Positions 1 to 13,953 of a DNA stretch of 64,000 nucleotides are shown one piece after another (position 1 is the first letter of the stretch; every line of letters begins with the position of its first letter). The position numbers were made by a program, and so were the translations under genes. Under the pieces are notes generated by a model, which saw only the letters and a list, made by a program, of their open reading frames with translations, had not been told where the DNA came from and did no database searches. Source of the DNA: Trachythela sp. YZ-2020 (lineage: Eukaryota; Cnidaria; Anthozoa; Malacalcyonacea; Clavulariidae); assembly GCA_016169945.1 (NCBI GenBank), contig JADLSH010000395.1, forward strand, positions 134,501-198,500, in the 5' to 3' direction.

Positions 1-458
1 TCAAGTTGTTAAATTAGAAATTATTTTGGCTGGGAATGAGTTTTTCAAATTCAATAACCAAACGTAATGATCCATCTGCATAACAGTAACGACCAAAATA
101 CCATGTTGTACATGTTAGCCCCTTTGTCACATGAAGCATCACATGTCAGGTGTTGCTAAGCATCTGGATCTCGAGGTTGTAGCCACTGATCTAATAATAG
201 ACTGGATATAGCTTCTATACCTATGAAAAATGAAGCCAAAATCAATCGGCGCACATTTACTTCCGGTTACCACTTTGCAGCGAAAACAATATGGAGTTGT
301 ATAGGGAAATGAGTCGGCGAGGCTGGTTTTTCACAATTTTGAGGCATTTCGAAGCGCTAGACTAAACCGTTCGTCTTGTAATGAAAAGAACAGGATATTT
401 TCTTTCTTTTGGAGAGATACTGTTGTAGATTTCGGTAAAAAATCACCGCTAAAGACGT

Positions 459-466
459 TTGACAAG
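459..466. repeat. Left target-site duplication of hAT element
   Basis: The octamer TTGACAAG lies directly before the hAT terminus and recurs at 1,802-1,809 directly after the other terminus. The foldback arm sequence becomes continuous when the element and one copy are removed. Confidence 0.85.
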
Positions 467-1801
467 CAGTAGCGAAGCCAGTCCGATGTGAGTGGTCATG
501 CAACGAGCGCCGAAGGCGCGAGACCTGCTAGGGGGGTCCGGGGACATGCACCCCCGGGAAAATTTTGAAATATTGACTCCCAGAATTGCCATATGCAGCA
601 ATCTGGGCATCAACTTCTATGAATAGCTTGACCTAATAAAGGAAAAAATGTTGAGAATTTTGCATATTTCAGAGAACAATAATGAAGGTAAACACAAAAA
701 TAGGAAAAACCCATTCAGAATAATATCTAAATTTTGAATGTTTCGCTCACTCGACAATACCGGCTTCGCAACAAAGAATGCATTTTCACGAGAATTGCCA
801 TAAAAGGGCTAGATTATGTCGTATTGTAATAAAAAGGGATTCATTTCAAAGATATCACAAAGACCCGTTGAATGGGGGTTTGTACCATGTAAACGAAAGG
901 TAGGAAAGCGAAATGAATATTTAATTAGTTTATATTATTGCTAATTTGTAAACAAAACAAAATTCAGAGTGTTTAAAAGCGGCTAAATTGGCCGCATAGC
1001 GTTGTAAACAAACACAATTTACTTCTCTAAAGAGATCGTAAAACGCTGAATCGAACGGTGGTATTGCCATCTACATAGCATGCACCGAACCGAAGATCTG
1101 CCGGTCAAATAGTATTTTCTTGACGAAAGATCTGGCGTTGGTCGCTGCTTAACAATAATATTCTGTTCAGCAGTACTGCAGTAGCCCAAGCAGAAAAGGA
1201 TTTCCTCACCAACTCCGAAACAATATCGTTAACTTCGAGTGAAGAAGAATTCGAAAGGCCTGAATGACTTGAAGCCATGTTCATTCAGGCGGAAAGCTTC
1301 GAGCAAAGAGGCTGTGATCAGGTTGGGCTGCCCGTTAGTCATGCAAATCGAAAATTGCATGACCATTGCTTCAAAAACAACCGCATTGCGCGTGCGCAAA
1401 CATCGTAAGCCAATCAGAAAACAAGAAACCTAATATAAAATAATATTAGCTAGTCATGCAATTCTGAAAATGCATGACCAAAACACGCAGCGGGTAACCA
1501 CGCAGCAATTCCACGCACTCGTTTTCCACTCGTATTACGCAATGTGAAAATATGCATGCCCTACTCAGTTGCCAAGGCAACAAAGCCGAAATCAAAAACA
1601 TACGAGAATATTCAGCGAAAATATCGCGTAAAGACCATTGATTTATGTTTAAAAATATAGCATAAAGCAGCTGAACGTATAAAGGCAAAGATAAAGCGTA
1701 ATTCTATTTTAGACAATTTTATTGAACTGATTTTTAAACATTTTTGGGGAAAGTTTTAGTCATGCACTGCATGACCTGCATGACCGCTGGCTTCGCCACT
1801 G
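467..1801. mobile_element. Non-autonomous hAT element (1,335 bp)
   Basis: The ends are CAGTAGCGAAGCCAG and CTGGCTTCGCCACTG, imperfect inverted repeats beginning CAG as in hAT transposons. They are flanked by a perfect 8-bp direct duplication TTGACAAG (459-466 and 1,802-1,809), the hAT hallmark. Short motifs around TCATGCA recur in both orientations near the ends (about 500, 1,335-1,365, 1,450-1,480, 1,760-1,785), as expected for subterminal transposase-binding sites. No transposase is encoded; the open frames inside have no recognisable domain, so mobility would need a transposase in trans. Confidence 0.85.
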
Positions 1802-3313
1802 TTGACAAGTTGTATACGCGAAGTCCATTTTCGGCCAAAACTCTCTGCCAAGTGGTCTTTCATGCTGGCATTTTCGCTAAACAAATACTCTGGCTGGATA
1901 GAAACTCAAGTCGTACGGTTTAAGCGAAAGGTAAGCAATGTATAATAAGCGTTTGTCTTTCTCAATCAAGCGAAAAAGTATAGAATATCGGTGTTGCTCT
2001 CCGGTTATGTTGTGCTATGCCTATATGAACATTTATAGGAACAATAGCTTTATATCGATATTGGCTAATTGCATTTTGTATCTCAGATTGGAGTTATGGT
2101 TTTTGTTCTTGACCGAAAAATACATTTAATTAAATAATATATAAATGGATTCGTTTCCAAAACAAGCTCTGTATCATTCATATTATAAACTGCTTCAAGT
2201 GTTTTTATGCAGATATGATACTAAAATTGTAAAAAGGACATGGGACAAAGTTGTATGAGCTCAATCAAAATTTAACTTGCAAACTTTTAAATAGTTTTTT
2301 TCTTCTTTCACATCGAGGAGACACAGTGAGCTTTCTACAGCAATCCAATACACTACTTCATTCCATTCCTATGTATTAAAGTGGATAGTTTCATCACTGC
2401 GATTCACTGGTGATTAAACAAGACTCTCTATTTACTATAACACTCTGATATAATCTTTATCAACTAGAATATGTGGTTATCATCAACTTGAATATGATGG
2501 TTATCATCAGCTAAAACAATGGAAAAAGTGCCCTTTTCTAATAGAAGAGGTGTCCTTAAGACAAAGTGCCCCCCAAGTTGAAGTTGCTTCCTATGCCTAT
2601 GATACTCTGTCTAACACCAGATAATTCTAGTTGTCAAGGGAAGCATTATGCACCTTTAATGGGTTAATTAGTAGAACTCTGTGCATTTTTTATGAAACAT
2701 GAAGTAGCATGTCAACCATCTTGGTGGTTTTGAAATGACCTCAAAGAAGCCAAATTGCCAAGCACCAATATTTAATGACCAGTATTTGTTACCAACAAGG
2801 AAATGCATGAGAACAACCAACAGAACACACAATACAACCAGTTGCAGTCTATGGTACTCTTATGTATATGGGAAAGTTATATATTTCCACACTTAATTTG
2901 CATACATGTAATGTATACTTTATGGAGAAGGTCAACGTTTTGCCAACCCCACCCATGGCCAGAGTATTTGTTTAGCGAAAATGTCAGCATGAAAGACCAC
3001 TTGGCAGAGAGTTTTGGCCGAAAATTGACTCAGCGGTGATTTTTTACCGAAATCTACAGAAAATATCCTGTTCTTTTCATTACAAGACGAACGGTTTAGT
3101 CCAGCGCTTGGAAATGCCTCAAAATTGTGAAAAACCAGCCTCGCCGACTCATTTCCCCGTACAACTCCATATTGTTTTCGCTGCAAAGTGGTAACCGGAA
3201 GTAAATTTGCGTCGATTGATTTTGGCTTCATTTTTCATAGGTATAGAAGCTATATCCAGTCTATTATTATCCTAATTTTGCAGCAATTTTTGCAGGTTCA
3301 TATCGTTGGTTCA

Positions 3314-3655
3314 GTGCATGCTATGTAGATGAAAATGCCACCGTTCGATTCAGCGTTTTACGGTTTCTTTAGAGTAAACTGTGTTTGTTTACAACGCTAT
3401 ACGGCCGATTTAGCCCCTTTCAAACACCTCTGAAGTTTGTTTGTTCATTTATTTGTTTACAAATTAACAATAATACAAACTAATTAAATATTCATTTCGC
3501 TTTCCTACCTTTGGTTTACATACTACAAACTCGTAAGTACCACCATTCGACGGAGATTTCCAATCCCTTTATAGCCATAGGACATAATCTAGCCATTTTA
3601 CGGCAATTCTCGTGAAAATGCTATATTTGTTGCGAAGAATTGCGAAGCCGGCATT
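3314..3655. repeat. Inverted copy of the interior of the 467-1,801 hAT element
   Basis: This stretch is the reverse complement of roughly 758-1,085, which lies inside the non-autonomous hAT element. Shared landmarks are the GCATGCTATGTAG and GCGAAGCCGG ends and a common AATATTCATTTCGCTTTCC block. It is either a fragment of a second copy of the hAT family or an independent repeat that the hAT element carries. No coding sequence is seen, nor in 3,660-4,800. Confidence 0.7.
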
Positions 3656-4810
3656 GCCGACGCAAGCTCGGACAACTTCGCAAAGCTAAATCTATCACCC
3701 TATCGCCTTGAAAGTGCCGGAAATCGATTCCTCGTGATGTCATTGCCCAGATTGCGGATTTTCATTGGTTTATAGCAAGCAGCACCCACCTTATATGGCA
3801 TTTCGTAATTTATTTCGCGTGCGGGAATTAAATTTCAACGATTTCGGCATTTTGTATGCGACTTTAAAAAAATAAAAATAAATAGTTCTACTTCTTCAAA
3901 TACAATTTTTATGGTAACACTTGCTCGAAAAGAATAAATCCTGCTCTGGCAATTCGATTTATTTCAACAATAATTGTAAACTTTTTAGATAATTTATGAG
4001 CATGTATGCAAATTAATTTGGATATATAATATGAACCGGGACAAACTAAATATCATTTTAAAGAGGAGATCATAAGCTATCGAATGTAGCGTGTCCTGTT
4101 GCCAGAGAATAAACACGTCTGGAGATATTTACATTTGAAACAACTGATCGCAAATACCGTGCGTTGGGGATGATAACCTTGACATGTAAACAATTATATT
4201 TTTTTACATGTATTTTTTACTTATAAACCAGTCCAAACAGAAAATATAGTTTGGTTGATGTTTGTAGAGCAATTATATAGGATTGCAACAAGGTATAAAT
4301 ACAAAAATATTCATACAACAAATAACTATTAATTGCGATTGAATATAAAATCCATTATTACCAGTAAAACATTAACTACCTTACCTTGAGAATGAGAACA
4401 ATACTGGAAATTTCTTTAAAATCTGATCTTTACAGAATCATATATAAACTCTTTGAAAGCTTGCAGGCCACTAATTCTACCCCGGGATTCTACGCAAGAC
4501 GGCTAAAAATTGACACCAAATTGTTTCAAAGAAGACATGAACAACAAAGAAGTCACTATGGTGTCAAAATCAACGTTTTCGTGCGACAAAAGTTCGAAAT
4601 TTCACTATAATTGCGACTTTTGTTCACTTCTGTGTTTATGATTTCATTGCGACAGCCAGCCGAATAATGAGCTCCGGCGAATTGATAATATGTATCAAGA
4701 TGAAAAAACCGCAATGCATCATGGTATATTGAAGATACCTCCTCTGGCTATGACTGTGCCTAAATTGCAGCGAGAATTAGTTGGAGTTTTAGTCTGAATT
4801 TTTGCAGGAA

Positions 4811-5045
4811 AGAAATGAGTTTGCCACTGCAATTGGAGCAACACCTAGTTAGAAGTTTCGCATGCGAGCTTTCAGGTTGGCACTACAACTGCAGCGCAAA
4901 CTAGTTAGAAAAGCTTTGAGGTTAGCACTGTAATTGCAGTGACAAATAGTTAGAAATTTTGCATGCAACCTTTCAGGTTTTCACTGCAATTGCAGACACA
5001 CATAGCTAGAAATTTTGCAAAAAAGCATTGAGGTTGGGACGGCAA
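4811..5045. repeat. Degenerate tandem repeat, about 59-bp unit, four copies
   Basis: Four successive blocks share the order GCACTGCAATTGCAG, then TAGTTAGAAATTTTGC, then a CATGC...TTTCAGGTT or TTGAGGTT segment. Units are 55-62 bp and diverged. No open reading frame spans them. It is a minisatellite-like array of unknown origin. Confidence 0.7.
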
Positions 5046-5844
5046 TTCTAATGAAAATAAAAAAAGCATTTTTTATCTAAAATAGCAACCGACATAGAAA
5101 TTTTTCCTTTTGTCAAAAAATCCAACTAGATTTAATGTGCGCATTTGTTGACAAAATTATAAATATTGGCAAAATTTCGCCTGTTTTGTCTAAATATAAT
5201 ATTTCACTAAGCTTTAAAACGTGTTACCTTCAGCTAAAATATGATTTGTGATGATAAGGTGAGAGAGAACAGTGTGCTTTTAAATTTAAAATACAAAACA
5301 TAAAATTCTTGTCTATTTCAACTCTTAAGTGATAATTGCATTTATGCAGCACATAGCAAATAGAATATCTGAGGAAATAAAATATCGTGTTCTTATTATA
5401 CAGTGTTCAGTAATTCACTACAACGTTCATGAATAGGCTGAATAGCACGATTTTCACCTAGATAATTGATATACTGCAGACAGTACATAATTATATATTA
5501 TTTTCAAAATGCTGATGAATACGGCTTATTTGCATCTCTATTTGCATGCAAATGACATGTATAAAAATATTGCTTAAATAGAATAGGCTGTACGTTAATA
5601 ACATACCTTTATCACAGAATAGGAAAAAACCAGAAAGGCCACTCAGCAGTGCAACGTGACACCCTATTTTTATGCAGTTATCCGGCCAGAATAATGGCGG
5701 ACCAGCCAGTTCAGCGTGTTTATTGGTCAGAAAATGCAATTGACTGGCTAGAATAATGGTAATGAACATGCGTAATGCGACATGCGCAGCGTCAAAAACT
5801 TCAAAGGTTCGGCCTCAAGTGACCTTTCTAATCATTTCCTATTC

Positions 5845-6010
5845 TATGCCTTTATTACCTCCACCAGGAGGTTATGTTTTCACCAGGGTGTGTGTGTGCG
5901 TTCATATCGCAATAACTCAAAAAATATCAAAACATTTGATACAAAATTTTGTAGAGCTAATGTCCATAGACCAATGACGAATTGATTAAATTTTGGTTGG
6001 GTTTGGATGA
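5845..6010. repeat. Dispersed-repeat-like segment with CCACCAGGAGGTTATG motif and short GT run
   Basis: The block starts with CTCCACCAGGAGGTTATG (partly self-complementary), then a short GT run and an AT-rich segment. I associate this arrangement with dispersed repeats of many invertebrate genomes, from memory only; no second copy lies in the window. Two overlapping short open frames across it look spurious. Confidence 0.3.
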
Positions 6011-6274
6011 AAATTAGACAAGAAATTAATTAAAGTTTGTCTCGCTTGCCCCGGCTGAAAAGAGCTAAATGCGTAATTAGTTCATGTATAATTCGTGTCT
6101 GAATAGACCGTGCCATGTTTACATTTTACTGTGAGGCAAATTCCGACTATACAAAAAGATAATTGTTCTCTATTGTGATTCAACAATTCATATCACAATA
6201 ATGCAAAGCTCTTTTGGGTGCTTTAAAAAGCCTTTGCCTGCTGGAGAAAGGATACTGTTTCAACTCTGTGATGC

Positions 6275-8255
6275 AGTTTTTGTTTATGGAAACAAGAAGG
6301 AATTTCGTTTTAGACCAATCAGCGCATTTGTTCACATTTTTACCCTAAGCTAATCAGAATGCGGAAATCTAACAACTTCAAAAGTACTTCCGGTAAAAAT
6401 ATAAATTATAACAGGAAAAATAGGGTCTTAAATAAAGCCTTGGCTGGGTCGGGATTTTGCACTTTCTGGATTGAATTCAACGGAATGAGGTAAAATATGA
6501 AGTTATCAAAAAATTGGAGCTGCGATTTGCATTTTATGCTTTAATTTTAGAATTTTATTTATTTTTATTTTATTTTACAAGTTTTTGCCATTGAGAAATA
6601 AAGATATACATATAGTACTTTAAAAAAATGCACTTAAACAGGATGGCTGGAATTACCACACAGAGAAGAAGTTCTCCAATAACGGGGTTCCAAAACAGTT
6701 GAAATAATTGTACAATAAACATTGAGAAGTGAGACAAACATTAGGAAAAACTAGTCAACAAACTGACAAACAAACAGACGACAAATGAAGCAATGGAAAT
6801 TAGCGGGGAGTTAACAAACAAGTAAACAAACAGACAAAGAATAACACTGGACAAAAAACGTTAACGAACGAGACAACCCGCAAATTGATCATGCACTATC
6901 GTATAGTTAGCAACATGGTTTCGTTGACAAGCTAGTTAACGAACGAGTTGTGTGACATTTCACACATACAGACTTAAATGTCCTCGGATCTTCAGGATTG
7001 TAGATCACATTAGTATATTAAATGTAGAGTTTCATTAGAGACTCTTTTTGTAAATATGACTTATATTGCATGGCTTCCAGCCATTCGATAAAGGTAAAAT
7101 TTCGTACAAGAACAGAACGAACAACCTTTAATACTTGGGAAATATTTAATGTGGTAAATTGTACGACGTTCTCGAATTATAATCACACAGTAACAAGGTT
7201 TTTTTCTGTAAACAAAATAATATCAATGCCAATATTTAATAGGCTACTCAACTTTTGTTGGCTTCTATATAAGTATATATATTGGTAGAAGTTCATTCCA
7301 TATCTGGTGATTAATATTATATAATCAAGAATTGTATGATTTTCAATATATTGGAAGCTCTCAGCTCAATATGTTGAAGAAAAAATACAAGGCAGAGACC
7401 AATTATTGGATACAAGATAATTTATTGGTGTTTTTTTGCATTGTGAAATCAGGCATAGGACCCCTAAGTCAGCCCAACGTAAACTATTATTATTAGATAA
7501 TAATGCATTAGCCAACCCAATTTTTTGGAACTGTATTTAAATTTAGATTTACATAAATCAATGGCTTCCCATGAGCTGTGTAATTCTGGGATCTTGGGCG
7601 GCTGACCTAGGGGTGCTAGGCATGCTTTCAAAATGCAAAAACTACCAATAAGTTATCCTGCATCCAATAATTGGACTCTGCCTTAAAATTTTCTTCAATA
7701 TATTGAGCAGAGAGCTTTCAATATATTGAATATCATGCAATTCTTGACTATATAATTTTTTTCTAATCACCAGCTATGAAATGAACTACTACCAAGTTAT
7801 ATAAAAATGAACCAAAGTTGAGCAGCCTATTAAATATTGGCATTCATATTATTAGCCAATATTTCCCAAGTATTGAAGGTTGTTCGTTCTAGTCTTACTT
7901 TATCATGCAATATATGTCATATTTAGAAACATACGGCGGGACTTACGTGTTTCGGGCACGATTGTTTAAATGCAAGTAATCATGAAACTAAGGCATAAAA
8001 CGCAAATCCCAGAGGTTAATTTTTAGAAAACTTTACATTTTACCTTATTCCGTTGAATTCAATTCAAAAAGTTTAAAATCCTGACCCGCCCAAGGCTTTA
8101 TTTAAGACCTTATTCTTCCTGTTAAAATTTATGTTTTTATCGGAAGTAGTTCTGAAGTTGTTAGATTTACGCATTCTGATTGGCTTAGAGTAAAAATGTA
8201 AACAAATGCGCTGATTTGGTCTAAAACGAAATTTCTCCTTATTGTCTGTGGACAT
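6275..8255. mobile_element. Large foldback element, about 2 kb
   Basis: Right arm 7,592-8,255 is the reverse complement of the left arm 6,275-7,478. The two match from the outer TTCGTTTTAGACC block in to the GACCCCTAAGTCAGCCC / GGCGGCTGACCTAGGGGTG block at the centre. The left arm carries about 0.5 kb of extra sequence (about 6,550-7,045) absent from the right arm. The central loop is only about 110 bp. No protein domain is recognisable. It is probably a non-autonomous DNA element with very long inverted repeats. Confidence 0.75.
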
Positions 8256-8573
8256 GTTTGTGCGACATTCAACACTTGCCTTCACTGATATTACGCTTTA
8301 TTAAAAGACAACTTCGTCATTGGCCTTGGAGTCCTGACTTGAGGAAGATGGATGGCTTAGGTATAGTTTGACTTTGCTCAATGTTGCTGTTGGCATCAAT
8401 ATCAACAAATCATGATTACTTTATACTTCATCTGATTCACTAGTCACAGGTCTTAATTGATCCTGAAGCAACATTTGGAACATTTAAAATGTTAATCTTG
8501 TATAGTACTAGTGCAAAAATGAATATTGTACATCAGTACTACGCCCCCACATCACCATTTACTGTAAATCCTC
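8240..8573. repeat. Dispersed repeat, copy 1 (inverted partner at 15,023-15,335)
   Basis: The block is found again in reverse complement at 15,023-15,335. Shared landmarks in order are the AGTGAAGGCAAGTGT end, the CCAAGGCCAATGA block, GCCATCCATCTTCCTCAAGTC and the TTACTGTAAATCCT end. It directly abuts the 6.3-8.3 kb foldback, so it could be part of the same family. No coding sequence is seen. Confidence 0.75.
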
Positions 8574-8649
8574 TATTAAGCCTCCTCCTCCAACATATAC
8601 CCCCAGCCCCTCTCAAATACCCGCTTCCCTCTAAAGGTTGTTCATATGA

Positions 8650-11491
8650 GCCAGCCTAGCCTCCTCCGCAGGCATCGCCTTAAAATTGGCGGGCAGAAAT
8701 TATTTGCTGGAAAAATTAGTGTCGATGCCTGCCAAAACCCGAAGACTTTGGACCGGTCATGTTACCCTTATGGACCGGTCATGTTACCCCCACCCCTACG
8801 GGATATTTTGTTCATATATTAAAACTAAAGAGAAATGTCAAAGGCTGTGTACCCTCACTCTCACGGGATAATTATTTGTTCATAAAAACAACTGCAAAAT
8901 TATACTGATAAACGTTCGCCTGAATACTGTAACATTTTATGTTACAAATATTAAAAAAGTATTTAGTATCTTGCGCTTTAAAAGCTACAGAATAGTTGCG
9001 GACATATTTAAATATAAAGCATGTGGCTCGAAGTCATGAAAATAGAAGTCGAATGGCTTTAATCGAGTTTCGACAGACAAACAAACTTCTGACTTGGCTT
9101 CTACACTACGTCGTTTGATGCTGCTAAAGCTAATGGTCTTAGTTCGATGGAGTAAACATGTTCAAACCACTTAGAAACTGTATAAAGTATGAAGAGTTGT
9201 GAGCGCCGAGCAAAAATGGAAAATATAACTTAATATATGAGTATAGCTAACACACAAATAGCGTTGAACTGGAACAGTATAAATTGTTTTGGGAAACAAT
9301 ATACTCTAGAAGGTTAGATGGTACAAGCATAGTAAAATGTCGAAGTTTCAAGTGCAAGATATAATTGATGCTGGTGGAATATAATACTCATTTTACTTGA
9401 TGAGACAAAAGATCATTTGTAACTGGTTTGGTTTGTTTGCAATTTTTTTTGAGATATTTCAGCAAAGAACACACTTAAAATTTACTATGCTATGTTTTTA
9501 TGCTGTACTTGAGTACTTGTGCATGACTGTGTACTGCTTGAGCGCTCAGTGCTCCATGCCGGCAGATATGTAGCCAATCTCCAAATGGAGCTAGGCTTAT
9601 GCCGGCACAGCTGTGGGGCTGAGGATGAGAATGGGTGCGGCTCAGAGGGCAGATTCCTCTTCAACCTGGCTCAAATTCTAGTTGTTGGCAAGTGAATCAA
9701 TTTTTTTTGCAAATTGGCTTGTTACTCCAGAATTCTTAATAATTCACCTAAGTTTTGAAGTGCACATTTTCAATTTGGAGTTAGCCTTATAGACTATGGA
9801 GTATGGAGGTTGACGACCCCATGGCTCCCTAACTTCTGCTACCATGTGGTGTTGTGATACAAAATTTACCTAATATCGGGAAGTGTTCAATGATTATAAA
9901 TGGAGCCACTATAATATATTAGCATTTTACAATCAAAATTATTCTATGGCATGTATAATCAAATGCATGTTTGGACTGGATGTGCCTACTTTCAGAAAAT
10001 AGCAAATAGTCTTCTATGTTATAGATAAAACATGAGCAGTCGATCTTTATCTGATATAGAAACTCGAGTCGAAGGCGAGCTCTGTTTTATTGAACTCTGA
10101 ACATGCGAATGTTTTATTTAACTCTGAACATGTGGTGCAATTAAGTGTTTATGATCAAACTACCTGCAAAATGCAACAAGAAATTCAACATTGCAAGGGA
10201 AGGCTGTTTGCATGGAAGTTAGTGACTATTAATTAACTTCTAGATGAATTTCTCTAACTTCCAGATAAATGGCTCAAAATTGGTAGTTTAATCCTAAAGA
10301 CTCAATTAAAGCTTACTATTAATTTAGTACTGACTGTTGTAAGGTAGCCAGGTACAGTAGGTCACACAACTTTTATACCCAGCTGGCTGTTTATAATAGC
10401 TAGATCAATGTTTTCAATTTCAATGTGTTAAAATATGGTGCAGGCTATATGCTGAACAGAAAATTGAAACTGTTCAGGTAGCAACAAGTTTTCCATACAC
10501 ATAATGACTGCTAAAATATTCCATAAACTATAAAGGATACATGATTAGTTCATTATGGCCATGTTGGCTAGGATCTTGCTTCACTACTTACCAGATTTAG
10601 CTATTTTGGCCAAAAATACCAGACAAGGTTTTTCCCTCCTGGTATTATGGCTCTTGCCTTATTTGTTGTCAAAAATATATTTTTTATTTGAATCAATTTC
10701 TTGTTATTAAAATTGATATGCTACAGTAGATAGTACAATTTTGTCCTCGTTTCTTACATTTGGAAACTGTCCTCTAATGCTAAATCAGGCATACATTATA
10801 TTGAGTTGTACAGTTGTACTATGATACTTTCATTTTAATAATGAATTAACCCACTTTTAATCTTCTTAGAAACCAAAAACTGTATATAGCAAATTATACT
10901 ATATTAAGAAATTGTGCCTGCCATGCAAATAGAAAGAAAATTCCCCTGGTGGTTTGAATTGGTTTCGATGTATATGAAGCAATCAGAGTAGACAGACTGA
11001 CGGAGTACAGTTTTTAATAGATATGGCACAAACTATATAATTATGTGATTCATAAAAAAATTGTAATTTAAATTGTAATGGTTTTCATTGTAGTGATTGT
11101 ACAGAAATACCAAATCTACCTCTTATATGCTTGTTAAAAGATTTACAGCATCAAATATATATAGCATGCATATACCATACACGAAAAATTACCGACAAAC
11201 ATTCTAAAACCTTTAAAACCTCAACCAAGTCTTTTATACATGTTTAAATTGTCCAAAAAAGCTGCACTTAAAGATAAAATAAATTCTCCACTCCATGCAA
11301 TCCGCCATTTTGGATTTCAAAATCCTCCCCACGTACCTACCCTGAAGACAAAAATCGCTGCGTAAGCAAGATGCGCAAAACGGCTCAACCATGTCGGGTT
11401 TTGGCAGGCATCTCCCCGAATTTCTACCTGACGCAACCTACCCCGGGGATCCAAGAGATGCCTGTGGAGGAGGCTAGAGCCAGCCCAGCAT
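8650..11491. mobile_element. Possible DNA transposon remnant with about 95-bp inverted ends
   Basis: The left end (about 8,650-8,748) and right end (about 11,395-11,491) are imperfect reverse complements. Both carry AGCCTCCTCC(A/G)CAGGCATC outside and GATGCCTGCCAAAACCCG inside. The 2.6 kb between them shows no transposase domain in any frame. Termini and target duplication cannot be fixed. The two ends could also be independent copies of one short repeat. Confidence 0.4.
9000..11390. other. AT-rich stretch without recognisable gene
   Basis: Only short open frames without known domains occur. A GC-richer patch at about 9,540-9,660 has no recognised function. Nothing else is supported. Confidence 0.6.
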
Positions 11492-12652
11492 GGGAATGGT
11501 AATATATGTCGTTTTCGAGCACCTTTTTGGGGGGAAGACGGAGTAGAGGGGAATAAAGGATGAGCATTTGGGTTGGCTCATGAACATTAGCATATGACGG
11601 GGGCCGCGTGATCTTTAGCATATGATGGGTGCTGCATGATCATTGACATAAACATTCATTAATTATGTAACTCGATCCTACTCCTTTGAGACCTCTCATC
11701 CCTGATTGGTATGAAGTCCAGAACAAAACCAGGCAAGTTTGGGCGAACAAAGAATAAATTTCCTGAGTGCCGCGTATTTTGTGTGTAAAAATATCGCATG
11801 TTCTTATTAGTAATAAATTCGTATCTTGTGACCTCTTTCTTTCGTAGACGACCAATATAGCGACGCTTAACGTAGTAAACTATTATTGCCTCATGCGAAG
11901 TAATAACAACAGAAATGTAGCTATCTAAAACGAGAAGATCTTAAAGTTTATCGGCATAGTACACGCAAGCGTTGCTAAGGTCTTATAGAGCAATGCAAAT
12001 ATATGTTTGCAAAGCCAATGTATAAACATTGTTCTTATAGTTGGTTTAAACATTAGTACAAAGTTTGACGCGTTATTTTTTTATAGCAAAATATGAAAGC
12101 AGCAATTTTTGAGCGAGATTTCAACAAGTTTTACAGGCATATACAAACATTGTATATAAGCATTAACGGTTGCTGTTTGTTTTTATGTAACTCGTAATTA
12201 AGATTTTCTAGCTTAAAAATTTGAATAAATGTAAAATATATAAATTTCGGACGGAAAAATATTGTACAATGTACATTGTTAGTTAGCACAGACAGAATTC
12301 ATTTTTAAACACATTTATTGCTTACAATTTATTTTACAACGCGCTAGTAACGTCTGCTCCCAAGAGCGTATAGTTTAGGTGTCTTTTGTATCTTTAAATA
12401 ATTGCTATATTCTTGTCTGTCTTCAAGTGATAATCTTGCAATATCGCAGCTTTCATAAGAATATATTTTGGTGTCTACCCAATTAATTAAATCTATTTTT
12501 AACAAAGTAAACAAGATCCACTCTGGGTCCGCTTCTAAGAGCATGTTATTCTTAAATTCCATCACTCGCTTGGGAGTATTTATTGTCCGAGTCAACCTCG
12601 TAGCTGCTTTTTTACCTTTTGACCATATCTTTCAATTTCTTATTATTTCAAC

Positions 12653-13160
<508 letters not shown>

Positions 13161-13265
13161 AATCTTTGACTCTGACTATCAACCAAGTTCCAAAATTGAA
13201 TCCTAAGGTTGAATATCGTTGAATCGTAAGAGTGAGCCTTTAAATCAGAGCAGAGCCTAGTATAT

Positions 13266-13640
13266 AACTCCGAGCTGAGAATAGTAAAGATAAAGGCAAG
13301 GAAGCTAAAGATAAGGAAGGTAAAGATAAGGAAGATAAAGAAGATATGGAAGACATAGATAAGGAAGATAAAGATATGGAAGATAAAAATTAGGAAGTTA
13401 AAGATAAAGAAGGCAAAGATAAGGAAGCTTAGTATATATCTCCGAGCGGAGCTTAGTAGATAACTCCGAGCTTAGTGTAACGGAGATAAAGACACAGAAG
13501 CTAAAGATAAGGAAGATGAAGATAAGGAAGATAAAAAAATAAAATAAAAAGATAAAGAAGATAAGGAGAATAAATATAAGGAAGATAATGATAAGAAAGA
13601 TAAATATAAGGAAGATTTTTTGGTCCTTTACGCAAATGAT
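13266..13640. repeat. Purine-rich low-complexity DNA (GATAAGGAA-like)
   Basis: The plus strand is nearly all purine with irregular repeats of AAGGAAGATAAAGATAAGG type, interrupted by two short AGCTTAGTA...AACTCCGAGC segments at 13,428-13,475. The minus-strand open frame here encodes only an Ile/Leu/Phe string, a consequence of the composition. Confidence 0.85.
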
Positions 13641-13953
13641 GTATGCATGCAAATGTTTGCTAATAAGATTGTATATCACAGACTACAGCAAGTGAAACAA
13701 TATTGAAAGTATATGTTCACTATAGACCACCAAGGAAACAGTTAGACAACGAACGACTGCGAAACTCGCATAAGCTAGGATTTTTGGACGTTTGTGTGTG
13801 TGTGTTTGATGGAAATTTGTTTCGAGCATTAAAACCTGCAAAATATAAAGTTATGTTTGTTTCTACGCTTGTTGTTGTGCGCACTCGACGATTTTACTTC
13901 ATAATTGTTAAACATTTTACTTCATAATTGTTGAGCAATTTGAACTAATTTAT

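Larger units (their letters stand above)
192..3269. repeat. Foldback repeat with 0.3-kb arms, left arm split by hAT insertion
   Basis: The stretch 2,957-3,269 is the reverse complement of 192-458 plus 1,826-1,893. The left arm is interrupted exactly where the hAT element at 467-1,801 sits, and removing it rejoins the arm to match the right one. The right arm has a long open frame on the minus strand with no recognisable domain, so I treat it as repeat sequence. The spacer (about 1,900-2,950) shows no coding sequence. No clear target duplication is seen at the outer ends. It is probably a non-autonomous foldback DNA element; the superfamily is unknown. Confidence 0.75.

Noticed and set aside
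2932..3231. 99-codon minus-strand frame
   Set aside because: It lies in a foldback arm and the other arm has the same sequence with stops. No domain is seen.
5756..5985. Two overlapping short plus-strand frames
   Set aside because: They cover the GGAGGTTATG repeat and a GT run, with no domain.
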